Of a stretch of 64,000 nucleotides of DNA, positions 26,600 through 39,797 are shown piece by piece. The notes beneath the pieces are model-generated. The model saw only the letters and a program-made list of their open reading frames with translations. It did not search any database and had not been told where the DNA came from. How positions within the stretch are numbered: the stretch's first letter is position 1; every line of letters starts with the position of its first letter. This DNA comes from Rhabdornis inornatus. Lineage: Eukaryota; Chordata; Aves; Passeriformes; Rhabdornithidae. A program made the translations under genes and the position numbers. The DNA is taken from assembly GCA_013397075.1 (NCBI GenBank), contig VWZS01005933.1, positions 124,001 through 188,000 of the forward strand, read 5' to 3'.

Positions 26600-28290
26600 C
26601 CCTGCTTGTGCACTGCTATGGCTTAGGAACAGCACACCCTCATTTGCTGCCCCCTCCCCCCCTCAGGGAGACTCCCCCAAAACAGACACCTCTCACTCCC
26701 CCCTCTTTCTGGTGAGAGACAAACAGGCAGAGATGATGAACTGGGATAAGAACAATTTACTGGAAGCAGCAACGAGATAAACAAATGGACAGTAGCAACA
26801 GCAGTACTACTAAAACCCATGCAAATAAAAAATGATACAGCAGTCAAAAATTAACCAGCTTTGTAGTGTATGAGATATGGGCAAATAGCTACCTCTTGAA
26901 ATAGTTTGAAATGAGTGTCCAAGCTGCCAATTTTTGACAAAGTTTTATAGTGTACTGGATGACTTGTAAAATTACATGTTACTAGCTATGATACAAGTCT
27001 TTAATTCCAAATTTAAAAAAATAAGTTGTTCAAGATGGAGTATTGGAATAAATTAAGTCCTAAATTGAGTGTTTAGCTTTGGAAACTGTAACATCTAAAC
27101 CATGTCTGTTTTTTTGGAAAATAGCATGAGTTTAATTTTATTTCCCTGTTGTAAGACAGTTTAGCTTGTATTTGTTCAAATGCCAAGCCATCAGCTAGCA
27201 AATACTGTTCATAAGATAAGGCTGGATTTTATCATCTTAAATTATAATTTTGCGAAAATATACAATCCACAGTTTTAAAGAATTCTGCTCTGAACAATTA
27301 AAAGCTGCCGTTTATTTGATGACATAAGGTAAAGCTTTACCTTGTTCTCCTATTTAATTTCTGTAAATTACAAAAATGAAATTTATTTTGATATTTTAAT
27401 GTGAGGAAGATCATCCCTCTTCCCTCCTACTCCTTTCCACCCAATTTTCCTATTAATATTTACAATCATCTTCCTTTAACGTATCAGGCATATATTATGC
27501 TAAACTAAACATTCCTTAATTCTTTCCTCCCATCATGACCATCAAGCTAGCACAAATTAACACTCAGTTCCCTCATCTTTTCCCCTGAGCATCTGTACCC
27601 TGAAGCAGTTCGTGTGGTAGAATGAGGTTTATGTATGAACTCCAGAAAATAAATGAGCAGAAAATGCAATTCCCTGAGGGCTGTCCTGGCTCTTTGGTGT
27701 TTTCACATGGCCACTGACAGCTACTATGTGACAGTCCCTCAAAATGTCTTTTTGGAATGGCCTCCAGCTTGCCTTGGCCTGCTCCATGCTCTCACCACGT
27801 TTGGTCATTTGTTTGGACGTCCTGTGGGGGTTTTTGTACCACAACTTTGCTTCTAGTGTAGACTCCACTGGGTCCTTTTGTATTACATAGGTGGGAGCTG
27901 TAGTACCCAAAGGTCTCCTTTCTCCCACAGCTCACCTCATGCTTGCGTCACCAGAGGATGCAGCTGTCTCTTAGCAGCAACAAAATACAGAATTGCTGGG
28001 CAGATTTTCTCAGACTGCTGGCTCTGGTGTTTGGAGTTTTCTGCTTTTCTCCTAGAATGCTTCTGAGCCTGTCTGGGTGGTATGGGCTGTACTGCTCAGG
28101 TATCCCACTGTGCCCACTTGCCACCCACAAACTTGGCTTTACACTTGGTTTTCACTGCTTGCTCATCTACTGTTTCCTTGCTGCAGCCTCTTTTCCTTCA
28201 CTACTGCAGCTCTTTCCAACCAGTTCTCCTCTCACTGCCTCAAATGGCAATGGAACTGCTTTCCCTTTGGCAAGTTCACAGATTTTACAT
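26600..28290. repeat. Possible degraded LTR-like repeat in two blocks
   Basis: Two stretches stand out from the AT-rich intron. The first, 26600-26846, is C-rich, then reads GATGAACTGGGATAAGAACAATTTACTGGAAGCAGCA and ends A-rich, resembling the pattern seen in some passerine ERV LTRs. The second, 27640-28290, is pyrimidine-rich with long low-stop frames on both strands. About 800 bp of ordinary AT-rich sequence separates them. No clear ends or target duplication were found, and no known protein motif is visible. Confidence 0.3.
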
Positions 28291-31200
28291 AGAGGAGCAG
28301 TTATTTAAGCTTTTTTCTCTAATTAAAAGATTTAAGTTTTGAAGGTGAGAGAACATCTGTTTTCATGATTTTCAAAATTAAAAGGGATGTATGTTTAAGT
28401 ATTGATGGTTTAGCCCTCTGGTCTTTCCCATACTTAAACAACTTAAAAAATGGAATGGAATATCTAATCACACTGGAGAGTCATTGGACAAATAATGGAT
28501 TTCTTTTGAATGTATGTAAAGCAATAGCAAAACTCAGTTTATGCCGAAATGTTTTGTCCTCATCCAAGTGTGTCCTCATTAACTTATGAAAGTAACTTTT
28601 CAGGATAAAATTTGTTAGGGATTTTGGCAGACCTTGTTGTTTTGACTGGTAATGAATGTGAGTGTAATGATGCTGGAGCAGAGCCGTTGGCTATCTACAT
28701 GCATTTATACAGCTTTATGTATCTGAAATATACTTCCTAATTTTTGTGATGTCTGAATCATGCTGTTTTGCATGGTTTATGTAAGTCTATCTGATGGTGT
28801 CTTTATATTCTGAATACAGAATTGCCTTTGATCTTTTGAGTCAGTAAAATTGTGCTGATATCCCTAATCACAATGATAAAATCCTTCTCTCAGTATAACT
28901 CATATATTTACAACTTAGTGTTTATTAATAATGGCTATTACTGGCTGAAACCTATGAGATAACAAAATGAAACTGGGATTTTAACTGAAAGTGATCAGTG
29001 TACACAAATATTTAGACCTTGATTAAAAACTCCTAAAAAGGGATTTTTTTTTTTTTTCCCCTGAGCTGGAAACAGAGTTTTAGAACAATGGACTTGTGGG
29101 AGGCTCGGAGTTGTGCTTTTGGGAATTACCAGTTTAGTTGTTTAAGCTGCAGAGGGAGTTGATCAAGAGCTGTGTGGAGCTTATTTAGCTTTTTCCAGGT
29201 TCTGACTTGGTTATGGCTAAGGATTTGTGATGGAAACATCAAGACCATACATTGGATATTCGTAGAGAAAAAGAACTCACCAGGTTATAGTTTCAAGTCT
29301 GTTTTAGAAGTTACTTGGAAGTGTATGCTTGGGATTTAGTTTGCCTTTGCAACTCTCTATCTTGAGTAGAAAACGTCGCTATTTTTGCTGCCGCTGGGTT
29401 TTCCTGTGACCTGTTTGTTGTCTTGGTATGTCCGTATCAAGCTGGTGGAGTTCTGAAGCCTTGTTCGTGATTATCTTTAAGGGCTGGTGGGAGGGCATAG
29501 AGTGTGGTATTGTTGTGGGCTGACTCCCCTGCTGCCTTGTCCTCTGTCTGGTTTGAATGCCTTGGTTCAGCATTTCAGTCCCATCAATTGAAACTGAAGC
29601 ATGAAGGAATGTGATCTTAAGCTTTCATCTAGGAAAGACTGAGATCATAAGCTGAAGGAGGAAGCTGGAAGTAGTAGTGATGTCAGTCCATTTATGACTG
29701 TGTGGCTATCATGAATTACTCACAATGAATTTTAAATAGACATTGAGAAATAAACACTAATTGCTTTGTACTGTCTGCGTTTACCCACAGGACTGCATTT
29801 GTCCTTTTGGATGGAGATGTTTACTGTTACCTGCAAGCAGAAAAATTAGACTTATTGCAGCACGTGTGACTGTGATTGCTTATTGAGACTCAAACGCTTA
29901 GAGAAAATAAAATCTTGCTTGCAAGAGGTGGAATTTTACTGGGAGTGCCTGATCTGGCCATCTACCTTGAATTTGCTGTTCTCCTGTTGGTATCATGTTA
30001 CCAAGTGAAATCCAGCACTTACTGGTGTGTGTCAGTGCAGGCTTCTTTGAGGTGCTGGAGGAGCTGGAGCTGCCGTGGGGCTACGCCTGAGCCCAGCTCC
30101 CTGAGGGCTGGCTGGCAGGGAGGGCATGCAGGGAGTGCTTCAAGTGAGTCTGACTTCATCACTTCAGACACAGTCAGCTCCAGCTGTAGCTGAGTTAGCT
30201 AAGCCATAAATTGATGGGCCTTGTGATGTCACCTGCTATTTCAACAAAATTTGTGATTCAGAGCACAGGCTACATGTCACTCAAAAATATCCTTAGAGTT
30301 TGAAAAAAATGGTGTACATGTTTCTTTGAATATGAATACTTAAAATTATTTTTACAGCTCATTTATTGTTTGTACCTTTTTATCCTTTATACCATCTTCT
30401 GTTCTGCTGAGGAATTGAAGAGTTCATTGAGGTCTGAAACTGATCATGACTGTATATGAGGTGTTGGGAAATATGAGACAGTTCCTAAATGATGAGATTG
30501 TCTGGTGTCTGGTGTTGTTCCTGTCATATTTCAGTGCTACTGGAATTTTGTTTTTGCGGGGCTGATAAAACGTTAAGGGACTTAATCTATTACACTGGCA
30601 TCTTCTGAAAACAAAAATAGAAATTCAGCGTTGTGGGTCTGGTGCTACCAAGGCTTTCTTTGAAGTTTGTAATGACAAGATAACAATGAAGCTGGAAGTG
30701 TCAAACGACCTGAATATGTTTTCAGTGTGCCTGAGTTGTTTTGATTCCGCTTAAGGAGAGGGAGGCATTCAGGGATGGAAATGCTCATGGCAGGAGAAAA
30801 GCAGACTTCAGGAGCTCTCACAAATGCAAACTCTGTACCAGTTTCTAGACGTATATACTTAGAGCTACTGACTTCTGTCTGTTCCTGTGTGAAAGACCTG
30901 ATGATGGGCTTGAGAAGGTCTGGATTACCTGCTCGTGCTCAGGGGCATTTGTGGAATGTTCAGAAAAATTTCATATGCTTTCTATAGGGGAGACACCGTT
31001 AATTGGTGATGCAGAGCTTGCAGATTCAAGAGATCCTTTGGTTTGGTTTTTCATTGTTTCCTGCATGGTAATTGTAAGCTGACTCAAGATGACACTTCTT
31101 GCCACTGTTGGTACCTTTAAAATAAGTAAAGTAATTAGGCTTTTCTTGCACTGTGCTTTATTCACTTCAGTGGTGTTTATCTTCCCCATTGAAACTGCCG

Positions 31201-33634
31201 CTCTGTGAAAATACTTAAAAGTTAACGGTATCTAGCGTAATGAAAAAATTGTGATAATAGAGCATAGAAACGAAGTATGCAGCATTATAAATCCAGACCA
31301 CTGCTTTTATGGAGAGTTTTGCCTGTGGACCAGTTTAGGCTACTTTTTGCATTTACTATACAGATTAAGTATCATGAAAATTTTTCAGTGGGAAATTGCC
31401 AATGAAAAACAAAATCTGAGGTAACGGGGCAGTAGATTTTATCTGTGTAAGCATGAATGTATCTTAATAGCTCAAAATAACTGAAAAGGACCTTAAGGAA
31501 AAAATAAAATTAAGCAGAAGAGTTTAACAACCTAGATTCATGGGGCATAATTTTTGAGCAGAAAGACAGGAGAGGAAAAGGGAGAATGCTTTAAGGTAGC
31601 TGATAGAGGAAATGTAATCTTTGACTGTGAGTGATACCAACTCTCAGATCCCGTTTCTTTAAATCTTAGAAGGTTTGGGTTAAAATTTTGACTAATTGCT
31701 GAGAAAATATGCTGGAATAGTGGTGGGGTTTTTTTGAGTTTTTTTGTTACTATCTCCCCTTCCCCCCATTTGACTGCGAAACAGATTAATTTGCTGAGAA
31801 CACTCACTATTTTCCTGAAGACATTGCATTCTTATAGTTGAAAAATTTTGGTGCTGTTTAGTTGTTTGCCTGGTTTCTAAAATGTGCTGCAGTAAAAGCT
31901 GGCCTTGAAACAATGTGGTTTCATTGCTGACTCTTCTTTTTAGCTAATTTTGTGTCTCATTAGCTAGAGGCACCTTTCTAATCCCAGCATTAGGGTGTCT
32001 AATGGAGCATGTCGCAATTTGAAGTCATTGAGAACAACATCTAAGCAATCTTGGAAATATTGTTCATCTTTGCTTTTGCTTTTATTGCTCTTCTCTACAT
32101 TATAATTATGTGATATGTTTTATTTCAGCAGTACTCACACTTGTATTTTCTTTCTAAAATTTCAGTTTTGATTTTAATATTAAAAAGCTGTTTTCTGAAA
32201 TGGTAATAAATTGCATATGAATGGGGGATGTGGAAAAAAATTGAGAACTCTTTCTGAGAAATTAAGGAGGAGAAAATTCTCTATGTAATAAAAGTAAACA
32301 ATTATTTAAAAGTTAAATGTGAGACTCATTACATCAGGGTATCCCCTACTGCTTACATTGTTAATTATAGATATGTATCTGAAGAAAATATTTGCTTTTT
32401 CACAATTGATAGTGCAGCTGATGAGATGTCCTGTTATGTAATCCCTTCTGATTTAAGATTTCCTTTGATTCAATTTAATAGTACTTAAAGTTTTGAGTTT
32501 TAGTACAAACCTGCAGAACCTTCAGTTACTTGGGAAAACTGCATTATAGGATTCTTGCTGCGGTCAAAAGGAAGATCCTGTTTACTTTATGTGCTCTCAG
32601 GATCTCTGGACAAGTTTTATAAATGTAATGAACTGAAGTAATCTGGTCATTGCTTACCTCAAAATAACTAGGAACTATGTGCAAAAATAGCATGAAGAAT
32701 ACCAAAAGGAGAAGTTATACCCATGTGGAGAGACGGGATGGAGGACACTGGCTTTTCTTTGCCTTATGTGAACCTCTCAGGATCTAAACTTTCATAAACT
32801 TAGTTTTGCTGAAGGAAAATCTTGATAAGCTGAAGTAATTATGCTTACTTATGTATTTGGAGGACTGTAGAATAACTGAAAGAATTATTGTCTTGATTCT
32901 TTGCATGATTTCACTACTGTAGTTCTTCCACAAATGGTCTTTTTGATAAAATGTTGCTCCATATTGTAGAAGATTGGAAAATGTCTGAGAGTTTTCTTTC
33001 ATGATACTAAAATTTTCAAATGTTTCTGAAAAACAAAGCCAGGGATACAAGACGTGGTATAACATTTTAAGTGAGGAATAATTTATATTTCAAATTATAA
33101 TATAAATAGCTAAAACCAAACTGTCACTACTACGCCACTGTTTTACTTTGTTTATTCATTCACAAATATAGACATTTATCTTGAATACATCTGCATTGTA
33201 CACTAGTAGATTTATAGAAACTCGTTATTGAGTAATGTGTTAGCTCACCATGTGAATGAATTAGTTGTATCAATGAGTTAGGCATGTAAGTGTGTGTGGA
33301 AAGTGTCAACATATATGTTCTTGTTTTACTTCTAAAAACCTAGATGACATGTCAAGTTATTATAGTAATTTAAAAGAACTGACAATTTGTATTACCTTTA
33401 ATTATGAAAGTCTCTAGGGGGACTTAAAAATTCTTGTTATGTATTTTTTCAGTATAAAAAATCTTCATTTAGAAAGTACCATCTAAAGTCTTTGTATGAC
33501 ATTGGAAAAGTACTCCACCATTTAAATGAATTTCATGAATGTTAATAAGCCAAGCTGTGTTTAGACAAAGTCTTGCCTCTTAAGTAATGTTTTCCAACAA
33601 CTTCTCATTCTTTGAGACCATTATGTAGATCTTG

Positions 33635-33672
33635 TGATGTCACAGTAATCTCCATGGCAACACAGACGTCAT
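33635..33672 (+). promoter_or_regulatory. RFX half-site next to CRE-like sites (candidate enhancer)
   Basis: Within 38 bases occur TGATGTCA (33635-33642, CRE-like), CCATGGCAAC (33652-33661, RFX X-box half) and GACGTCAT (33665-33672, CRE-like with the palindrome GACGTC). RFX and CREB/ATF sites side by side are known from cooperating promoters, including the X1-X2 boxes of MHC class II genes. No Y-box (ATTGG/CCAAT) follows at the expected distance, so an MHC-type module is not supported. Function as an intronic enhancer is inference. Confidence 0.35.
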
Positions 33673-36600
33673 TAACATGAAGCATAAGCAAAGCTGTCTT
33701 TATTCAAACCATTTATTTATTTATTATTTGAAAGGATAAGAAAAAAAGTAGGCTAGGAAAAAAACTTTCATCTTTGAATGTTTGACAAGATAAAATAATA
33801 GGAGAACTTCTAATTTAAAAAATCAGGATAATTTTTCCCAAAGAAGGATCTATTCCCAGGTGTTCTGATGAGTTACATGCCTTCTAGCTTTCTGTACTAG
33901 AGATGTTACAAAGCTGAACTGCTGCAACAAAATAAATTTGTTGTTGCCTCTACTAGTAGGTTTGTTTTGTTTGTTTATATAATTGTGTATTTAGTCTATA
34001 AACATAGATCTTGAATTCAACAGAAAAATGCCATCAAAACGTTTCTTTTGTGTAGTATATGTAAAAGTGTTGTAAAGGAACACTAAGTGGTATTCTTCTC
34101 TGAAAAGTATTCAGGATCACCTGCTGCTATAAAGACCCTGAGCATCTACCCTTTTTACAGTAAATTTGCAAAACAGTTTGTTATTCTTAAAAGAGCTTTT
34201 ACAGATGGGGCTTTTAACCATTTTTCAGTTTAATGTTTTAGTTTTGATGTTCCATTATGAAAAGATAAAGTGAAAAGCAACAAATGTGAAATTTTACACA
34301 ATTACTTAATTTTTTTACCTAAACTTATTAGACTTGCTACCATATTCACTCTTGTAACCAGATGCAATTTTAAAATTAACCTCACTTTTCAAAACAGTAG
34401 TCTGTTCTAGAAGAAAAACTGTGTGAAGATCATAAAGCATATGTTTCAGGGTTGACTGAGGGGACTTTATATGGAAGCAAACCTCCAGAATCTAGATGAT
34501 TTCCAACTATTCACTGTGGGTTTTCAGGAACTTCCTTTGAAGTGCTTTCAGTAGTCAGCTATAAATTAGCAGATTAACGCAGCCTCTGATCTGGGTTACA
34601 TTTGCATAAGAATTAAATCCCTAGGAGTATTAAGTAGATAAAGCACTATAGTCTGTTATCTTTAAGGATGCTAACAAAATGTGTTCAAAATACTTAAGAG
34701 GTTGACTAAAGTTTTCAGCTGGAGTTTAACTTGCACACATTTTTAGCAGGAATTATTTAAAGCGTTAATTTACTATAAATGTGCTTATTCTGTAGTTTTA
34801 ATGTGGTCTGGTTAGTCATCAAGCATTCTCTCTGTCTGGCTTGCTGGGTTCTTTGCACCCTCCTGATGCAGCAGCAGGGTTTTTATCCTTGGCACCATGA
34901 TTCCTCTTCCCCCACAGGCAGCAGGTTGTTTGGGTCCCAAGTCAAGCAAGGAGCTGCAGGGATCTCTGAGGCTTTTTCCTCTTGTGAAACACTCCTCCCA
35001 GGTATTATTAAGTGGCATGTATTTAGCAGTGATATCGCAAGTGAGTCCCTTCCCTGACACATGAGCTGTTGTATCTCAGACTGTAAACATCTAAGCTATC
35101 ATATGGCATTGGATAAGCCTGATCATCCTTATCCATAGTATGCAGTGAGCTCATGTCTCCAGGATTTGCAAGTAGTGACAGTTCTGCAAATGCCTCTTCA
35201 ACTTGCCAACATCTCAATTTTCGTTTCAACTGAAAAACATTTCTGTAAAGCAGCTACTTGCTTTTGCTGAAAAAAACCTATAAATAGAATAACATTGTAG
35301 GAATTGAATAAGTTAAAAGAAAAAAAAGGCTAATCTAGTTATTATTTTGATATGCTGATCACCACTACATTTTAATTAAATAGAATAGTTATTACTAGTC
35401 AAAAGCAGCTTGGGCTTCCCTTGCATCTTTACTTGCTTTTCCTAAAAGGACTAATTCAAATGAGAATCAAAGAAGTCATCCTATATTATCAGATAATTTG
35501 ATGTTCTGTATAATGATGCCCTATCTTTTAGCTGACAAACCCTTGCTTTCATGGTTTCTAGTGTGCAGCTCTAGCTGTGGGGAAACCTGCTGCTGCCTTC
35601 CCTGCTTGCATCATCCCCAGTGGAGTGCTGTTCACGTTAGAGAGGCTCTAACGTGTGCATGAAGAGCTGTGTCTTTTTTTCTGAGGGGTCAGAAAATGGC
35701 CATGCCAAATTTAGTTTTCATCAGAGGACTTAAGTGTTCCCCTGGGAATGGCTTGTGCATGTATACAAGCTTCTTAATGGTAACTTTCTTCTTTTCCTTG
35801 GCAAGGATGGGTTGGGTGAGAGTCTGTGTTTCAGAGCACACTGATGTGAAACCCAGCTAAACCTAGCTAGCTTGGCTAGAATAAACCATGTAGAGGGGCT
35901 GATGCTTTTCATTCTGATCTGGACATAGCAAAATGAAATATGGTGGTTCTTAATGGAAAAGATGCATGAGGAGAAACTTGACTGAATCCCTTCTCTCTCT
36001 AAATGGAAGATAGAAAATAGTCCCCATTTTATTCCCCATCTAGATGTCTACTTACTACTGCTCTATATTTCATCAAGCAATCAGTGTGACTGGTTGGCTT
36101 TACAATTAAATCTAACTAACATTTTGATGTTGTTGCTAGCTGAATGTTGATTAGTACATCAAGATTTGATTTTGGGATTTTTTGGAGACCAGACATTCTG
36201 CTCGTGTTTATTTCTGTATCATCAGATAATAATTGATGCAATGATTGAAAGCAGATGCCTGCCATGACCTCCTCAGTCATGGCACTGCTGTGAGGAAGTG
36301 GTGTGTGCAGGCGGGACATGCAGCACATGATCCATCCAGAGGGATGGGGACTCCTCTCTGCTCTGATATTGATAACTGGAGGATAGAGGGAAGATTGAAA
36401 ATTTGGTGGATAGTGCTTGAATGTAAATGGTGATGGTAATAATAGCATTTTCAGGGTGAGGGCTACCTAAGAGCAAATGAAGATTCTGTGGCTTACATAA
36501 ATTCAGATTCTAAATATGCTTCATGCAATACCTCTGTATTTCATTTTGGTAGTTTTCTATGTTTCTCCTAAATGTAGGTGTCAATTGAAGCAATGTAATT

Positions 36601-38541
36601 TTCACAAAAAGCACTTTGAAGTATTGGGTTTATGCAACTTAAGATCCATTTTTTATCATGAATATGTTAAAAGCTTGAGAAACTAAACTGAACCATGCAT
36701 AGCCTTGTGCTTATGGATTTATTCATATACAGTCTTGAACAAATAAGGATTGGTTGTAGTGAAGGTGGGAGAAGGATAATGTTTACTTTAATCACCTTTT
36801 TTCTTTAGATGTTCTGCATTGGCAAATACTGTACATTGCTGATCTTAAACCCGTTGTACCTCCCATTTGAAAACTTCAGAACAAAGAAAGTTTTTGAATA
36901 TCTTGATTTCTAGAGTTTTGGAATAAAATATTTCAATATTCATGCATTACATTTCAATTTTAATTATATTGTAAATTTTGGTATAAAAAAAGGCAAAATC
37001 TGTATGGAACTTATTTCCTTGCATACATATACTCTATAAGATTCTAAGAACTTGAGAAACAACAAAATTTGCTACTTGTATTTTTCCTTTCATTATAGCT
37101 TGTCTAAATAGAATATTCCTTTTGATTCGGAGGAAGTGTCAATTAAATAGATTTTATTCTCAACCAGCAACTCTGTTTAAAATATTGCAATTACATCTAC
37201 ATAAAACTATAACAGTATTATTTTCTGAAGAATGTGCACCATAGAGATGACCGTGCTTTGTGGAGCTTTCTTTGTGAGATTTAGAAATAGTTTTATTAAA
37301 ACCTTAAGCTAATGTAATGCAGGAAATACCAAAAGAAATAAAAGTTAAGATTACTTTGTAGAGGAAACCCTAAATTTTTGTTTGTGCTTCTTGCAAAATA
37401 ATTGTCATTAGTGAAATTGAGTTTTCTATGTGAGTGATCTTTGATTTTTAAGAGGAAGAAAGTAAATGGCTTAACACTGAAAACCCTTTTCTTGGTGTTG
37501 TGAGGTTTCCTTCAGATTCTGCATCACTTTTGATGAATGCATTCACATTCCAGTGCTGAGAACTAACTTTCCATTTGGGAGCTGGGTTGATGTGAAAACA
37601 GGAATGTGGAGGCCCAGGGTGAGGGGACAGGGCTGAAGGCTGATAGAGAAACGTTCCCTCTTCAGTAGCTTTGAAAAATCTGTGTGTGTGTATGAGGATG
37701 TCTGGGGACCTGGGGAATTGGATGGGTTGTGTCTGGAGAAAACTGCCTTGTCCTCCAATGTCATGATGATAACAGAAAGAATAGAACAAGTCACCTCAAT
37801 ACCTGCAAGGTTTTAGCTGTCTCTGTGTGTAAGTGCTTATAAAAATTCATGTGTTGCTTGTGGCTTTAGATGTTTCAGTTAATTGATGTACTTCGTTGTT
37901 TTGTTTTATTAGTAAATCTATTAAATTTGAAGGGGAATAAATGCAGATGGTGGTCCAAAATTATTTTGTTGTTGTTTGTTAGCCACAGGCATATTTAAAT
38001 TACTGGAGTTTTATAATAGTGAAGAGTTTTTTTAAATGAAAACTGAGAGTGTAAACTTGGAAAGCATGGAAACCCTTCATTTTCATTTAAAACTTGTCTT
38101 CTGTTAACAAGCACGAAACCTGAAAACTGATATCTCTGTTCTTTAGCCATCTATGTATGTTTTCAGTATAACAAGTTGTAAGCTGAGAAATGTGTGTAGT
38201 AAGATACAGTTATGGATAGGGGAGCTGTCGTCTCTGATCAGTGTAAATTCAACTTAAGAACGCATTAAAAGTGAAATGAAATTGTAAACTACTTACATGC
38301 TTGTAAACTTATTACAAGCATAAAATACCTGCTTTTAATACATAGTGAGAAAGTTTTTTTAATACTAATGACTTTATTTGGAAATAATACTTTTGAATAG
38401 TCAAGTGGGAAATAAGACTTTTGTCAATTGTTTAAAGGACTAGTATAGTTAGGAAAATACCTCGCTGTGTACTAGAAAGTGGATTCCTGTAAATAATGTT
38501 CTTATATATCTTTAGGTAGTTGTTTGGGGCTTTTTTTTTTT

Positions 38542-38587
38542 NNNNNNNNNNNNNNNNNNNNNNNNNNNNNNNNNNNNNNNNNNNNNN
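38542..38587. other. Assembly gap (46 N)
   Basis: A run of 46 N lies between an 11-base T-run and TTGGGGGGGGAGGG. The flanking homopolymers suggest a sequencing failure at a T/G-rich tract. The true gap size is unknown. Confidence 0.99.
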
Positions 38588-39591
38588 TTGGGGGGGGGAG
38601 GGTTTGTTGGTGTTAGTTTTTGTGTTTTTTAATTAAAGTAGGTTTATATTCACATCATGCATTCTGTATCCCTATGGGAACACAAGTACTGTGATAGAAA
38701 AGGACTGTAGAAGTGAAATTATCTCTAAGACAGGTACTGAGGAGAGCATCTGTGAAGCTTAATACTCAGGGAGTGTCGGGTCAGAGCTTATTTGGTAGTA
38801 GGGAAGAAAGGTGTTGGAAAAGCTGCTGCAAAACAAGGTTCTCTGGGGAATTTAGGTGAGACAGCAGTATCCTGACCAGGCAGCCCTTCTGGCTTTCTAA
38901 ATTACTGCTATAACCTCTGCATCCCATATTGGCATGTACAGCTGTAAAGATACTTTTAAACTGCCTTATCTTCCTTTGGTGAAATTCTCTTATGCACAAC
39001 ACGAATTTCAAGAAAACAGTTGCAAATCTGTGATTCTTTCAGGTGTAACATTGACTTAGTAGTTGCGAACAAGCTATATTTAGGAGTTGAAATTAAGGCT
39101 TAATAAGACAATTTTGATTTAAATTATTAAGGAATGGTATGATCCAACCAAATGTGAAATGTATATCATGTGAAATTCTCTACTACGTTTTAAAAACAAA
39201 AATCAGGTTTAAGCTTGAGCTCTCTATAGGCACAGGCTTATCTCACTCTACAGTAAGGGAAGAAGTAAATTTGTCAAATCCCTGATCTATTGAAACCTTC
39301 TAATAAAGGCTCTCTACATGTACTTTAGCTAGCCAGTGTTCATACTGACTATTTTGTGAGAAATCTGGGTAGTCAAGCTCACTTTCCGTGGAAAGTCTGG
39401 CATCAAAGTTTTGTAAAGACTGTTGTTTCAGTCAAAGTTACTGAAATAGAGCTGATACTAAGAAGAAAATCTATCAGCCCTTCCGCTGAAACTTTGCTTG
39501 GTACTGTTTCTGTGTGATACCTAACATCCCACAAGCCAGCTTATATGCCTGCTTGTGGTCCCTTGTATGAAGTTCTTCTGCTGGTATGTCA

Positions 39592-39797
39592 GAGAATCAC
39601 AGAATGGCTTGGGTTGTAAGGGACCTGAAAGATCAGGTAATTCTAAACTCCCTGCCATGGGCAGGGATACCTTTCACTGGACCAGGTTGCTCAAGAGCCC
39701 CCTCCAACCTGGTTTTGAATAATTCCAGGAATGGGGCATCCACAACATCTCTGGGTAACCTGTTCCAGTGCCTCACATTCTTATAATAAAGAATTTT
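39592..39797 (-). mobile_element. CR1 LINE fragment
   Basis: In plus orientation it reads GAGAATCACAGAATGGCTTGGGTTGTAAGGGACCTGAAAG, then CTCCCTGCCATGGGCAGGGA, CCAGGTTGCTCAAGAGCCCCCTCCAACCTGG, ATGGGGCATCCACAACATCTCTGGG and CCTGTTCCAGTGCCTCAC. This is the antisense of the CR1 3' UTR and the adjoining end of ORF2, a very well-preserved example of that order. The 5' end of the element is missing. Confidence 0.93.

Noticed and set aside
27629..28308. Overlapping frames of 60-121 codons on both strands
   Set aside because: A pyrimidine-rich block with few stops explains them. No recognised domain and no splice or promoter context; treated as a possible repeat.
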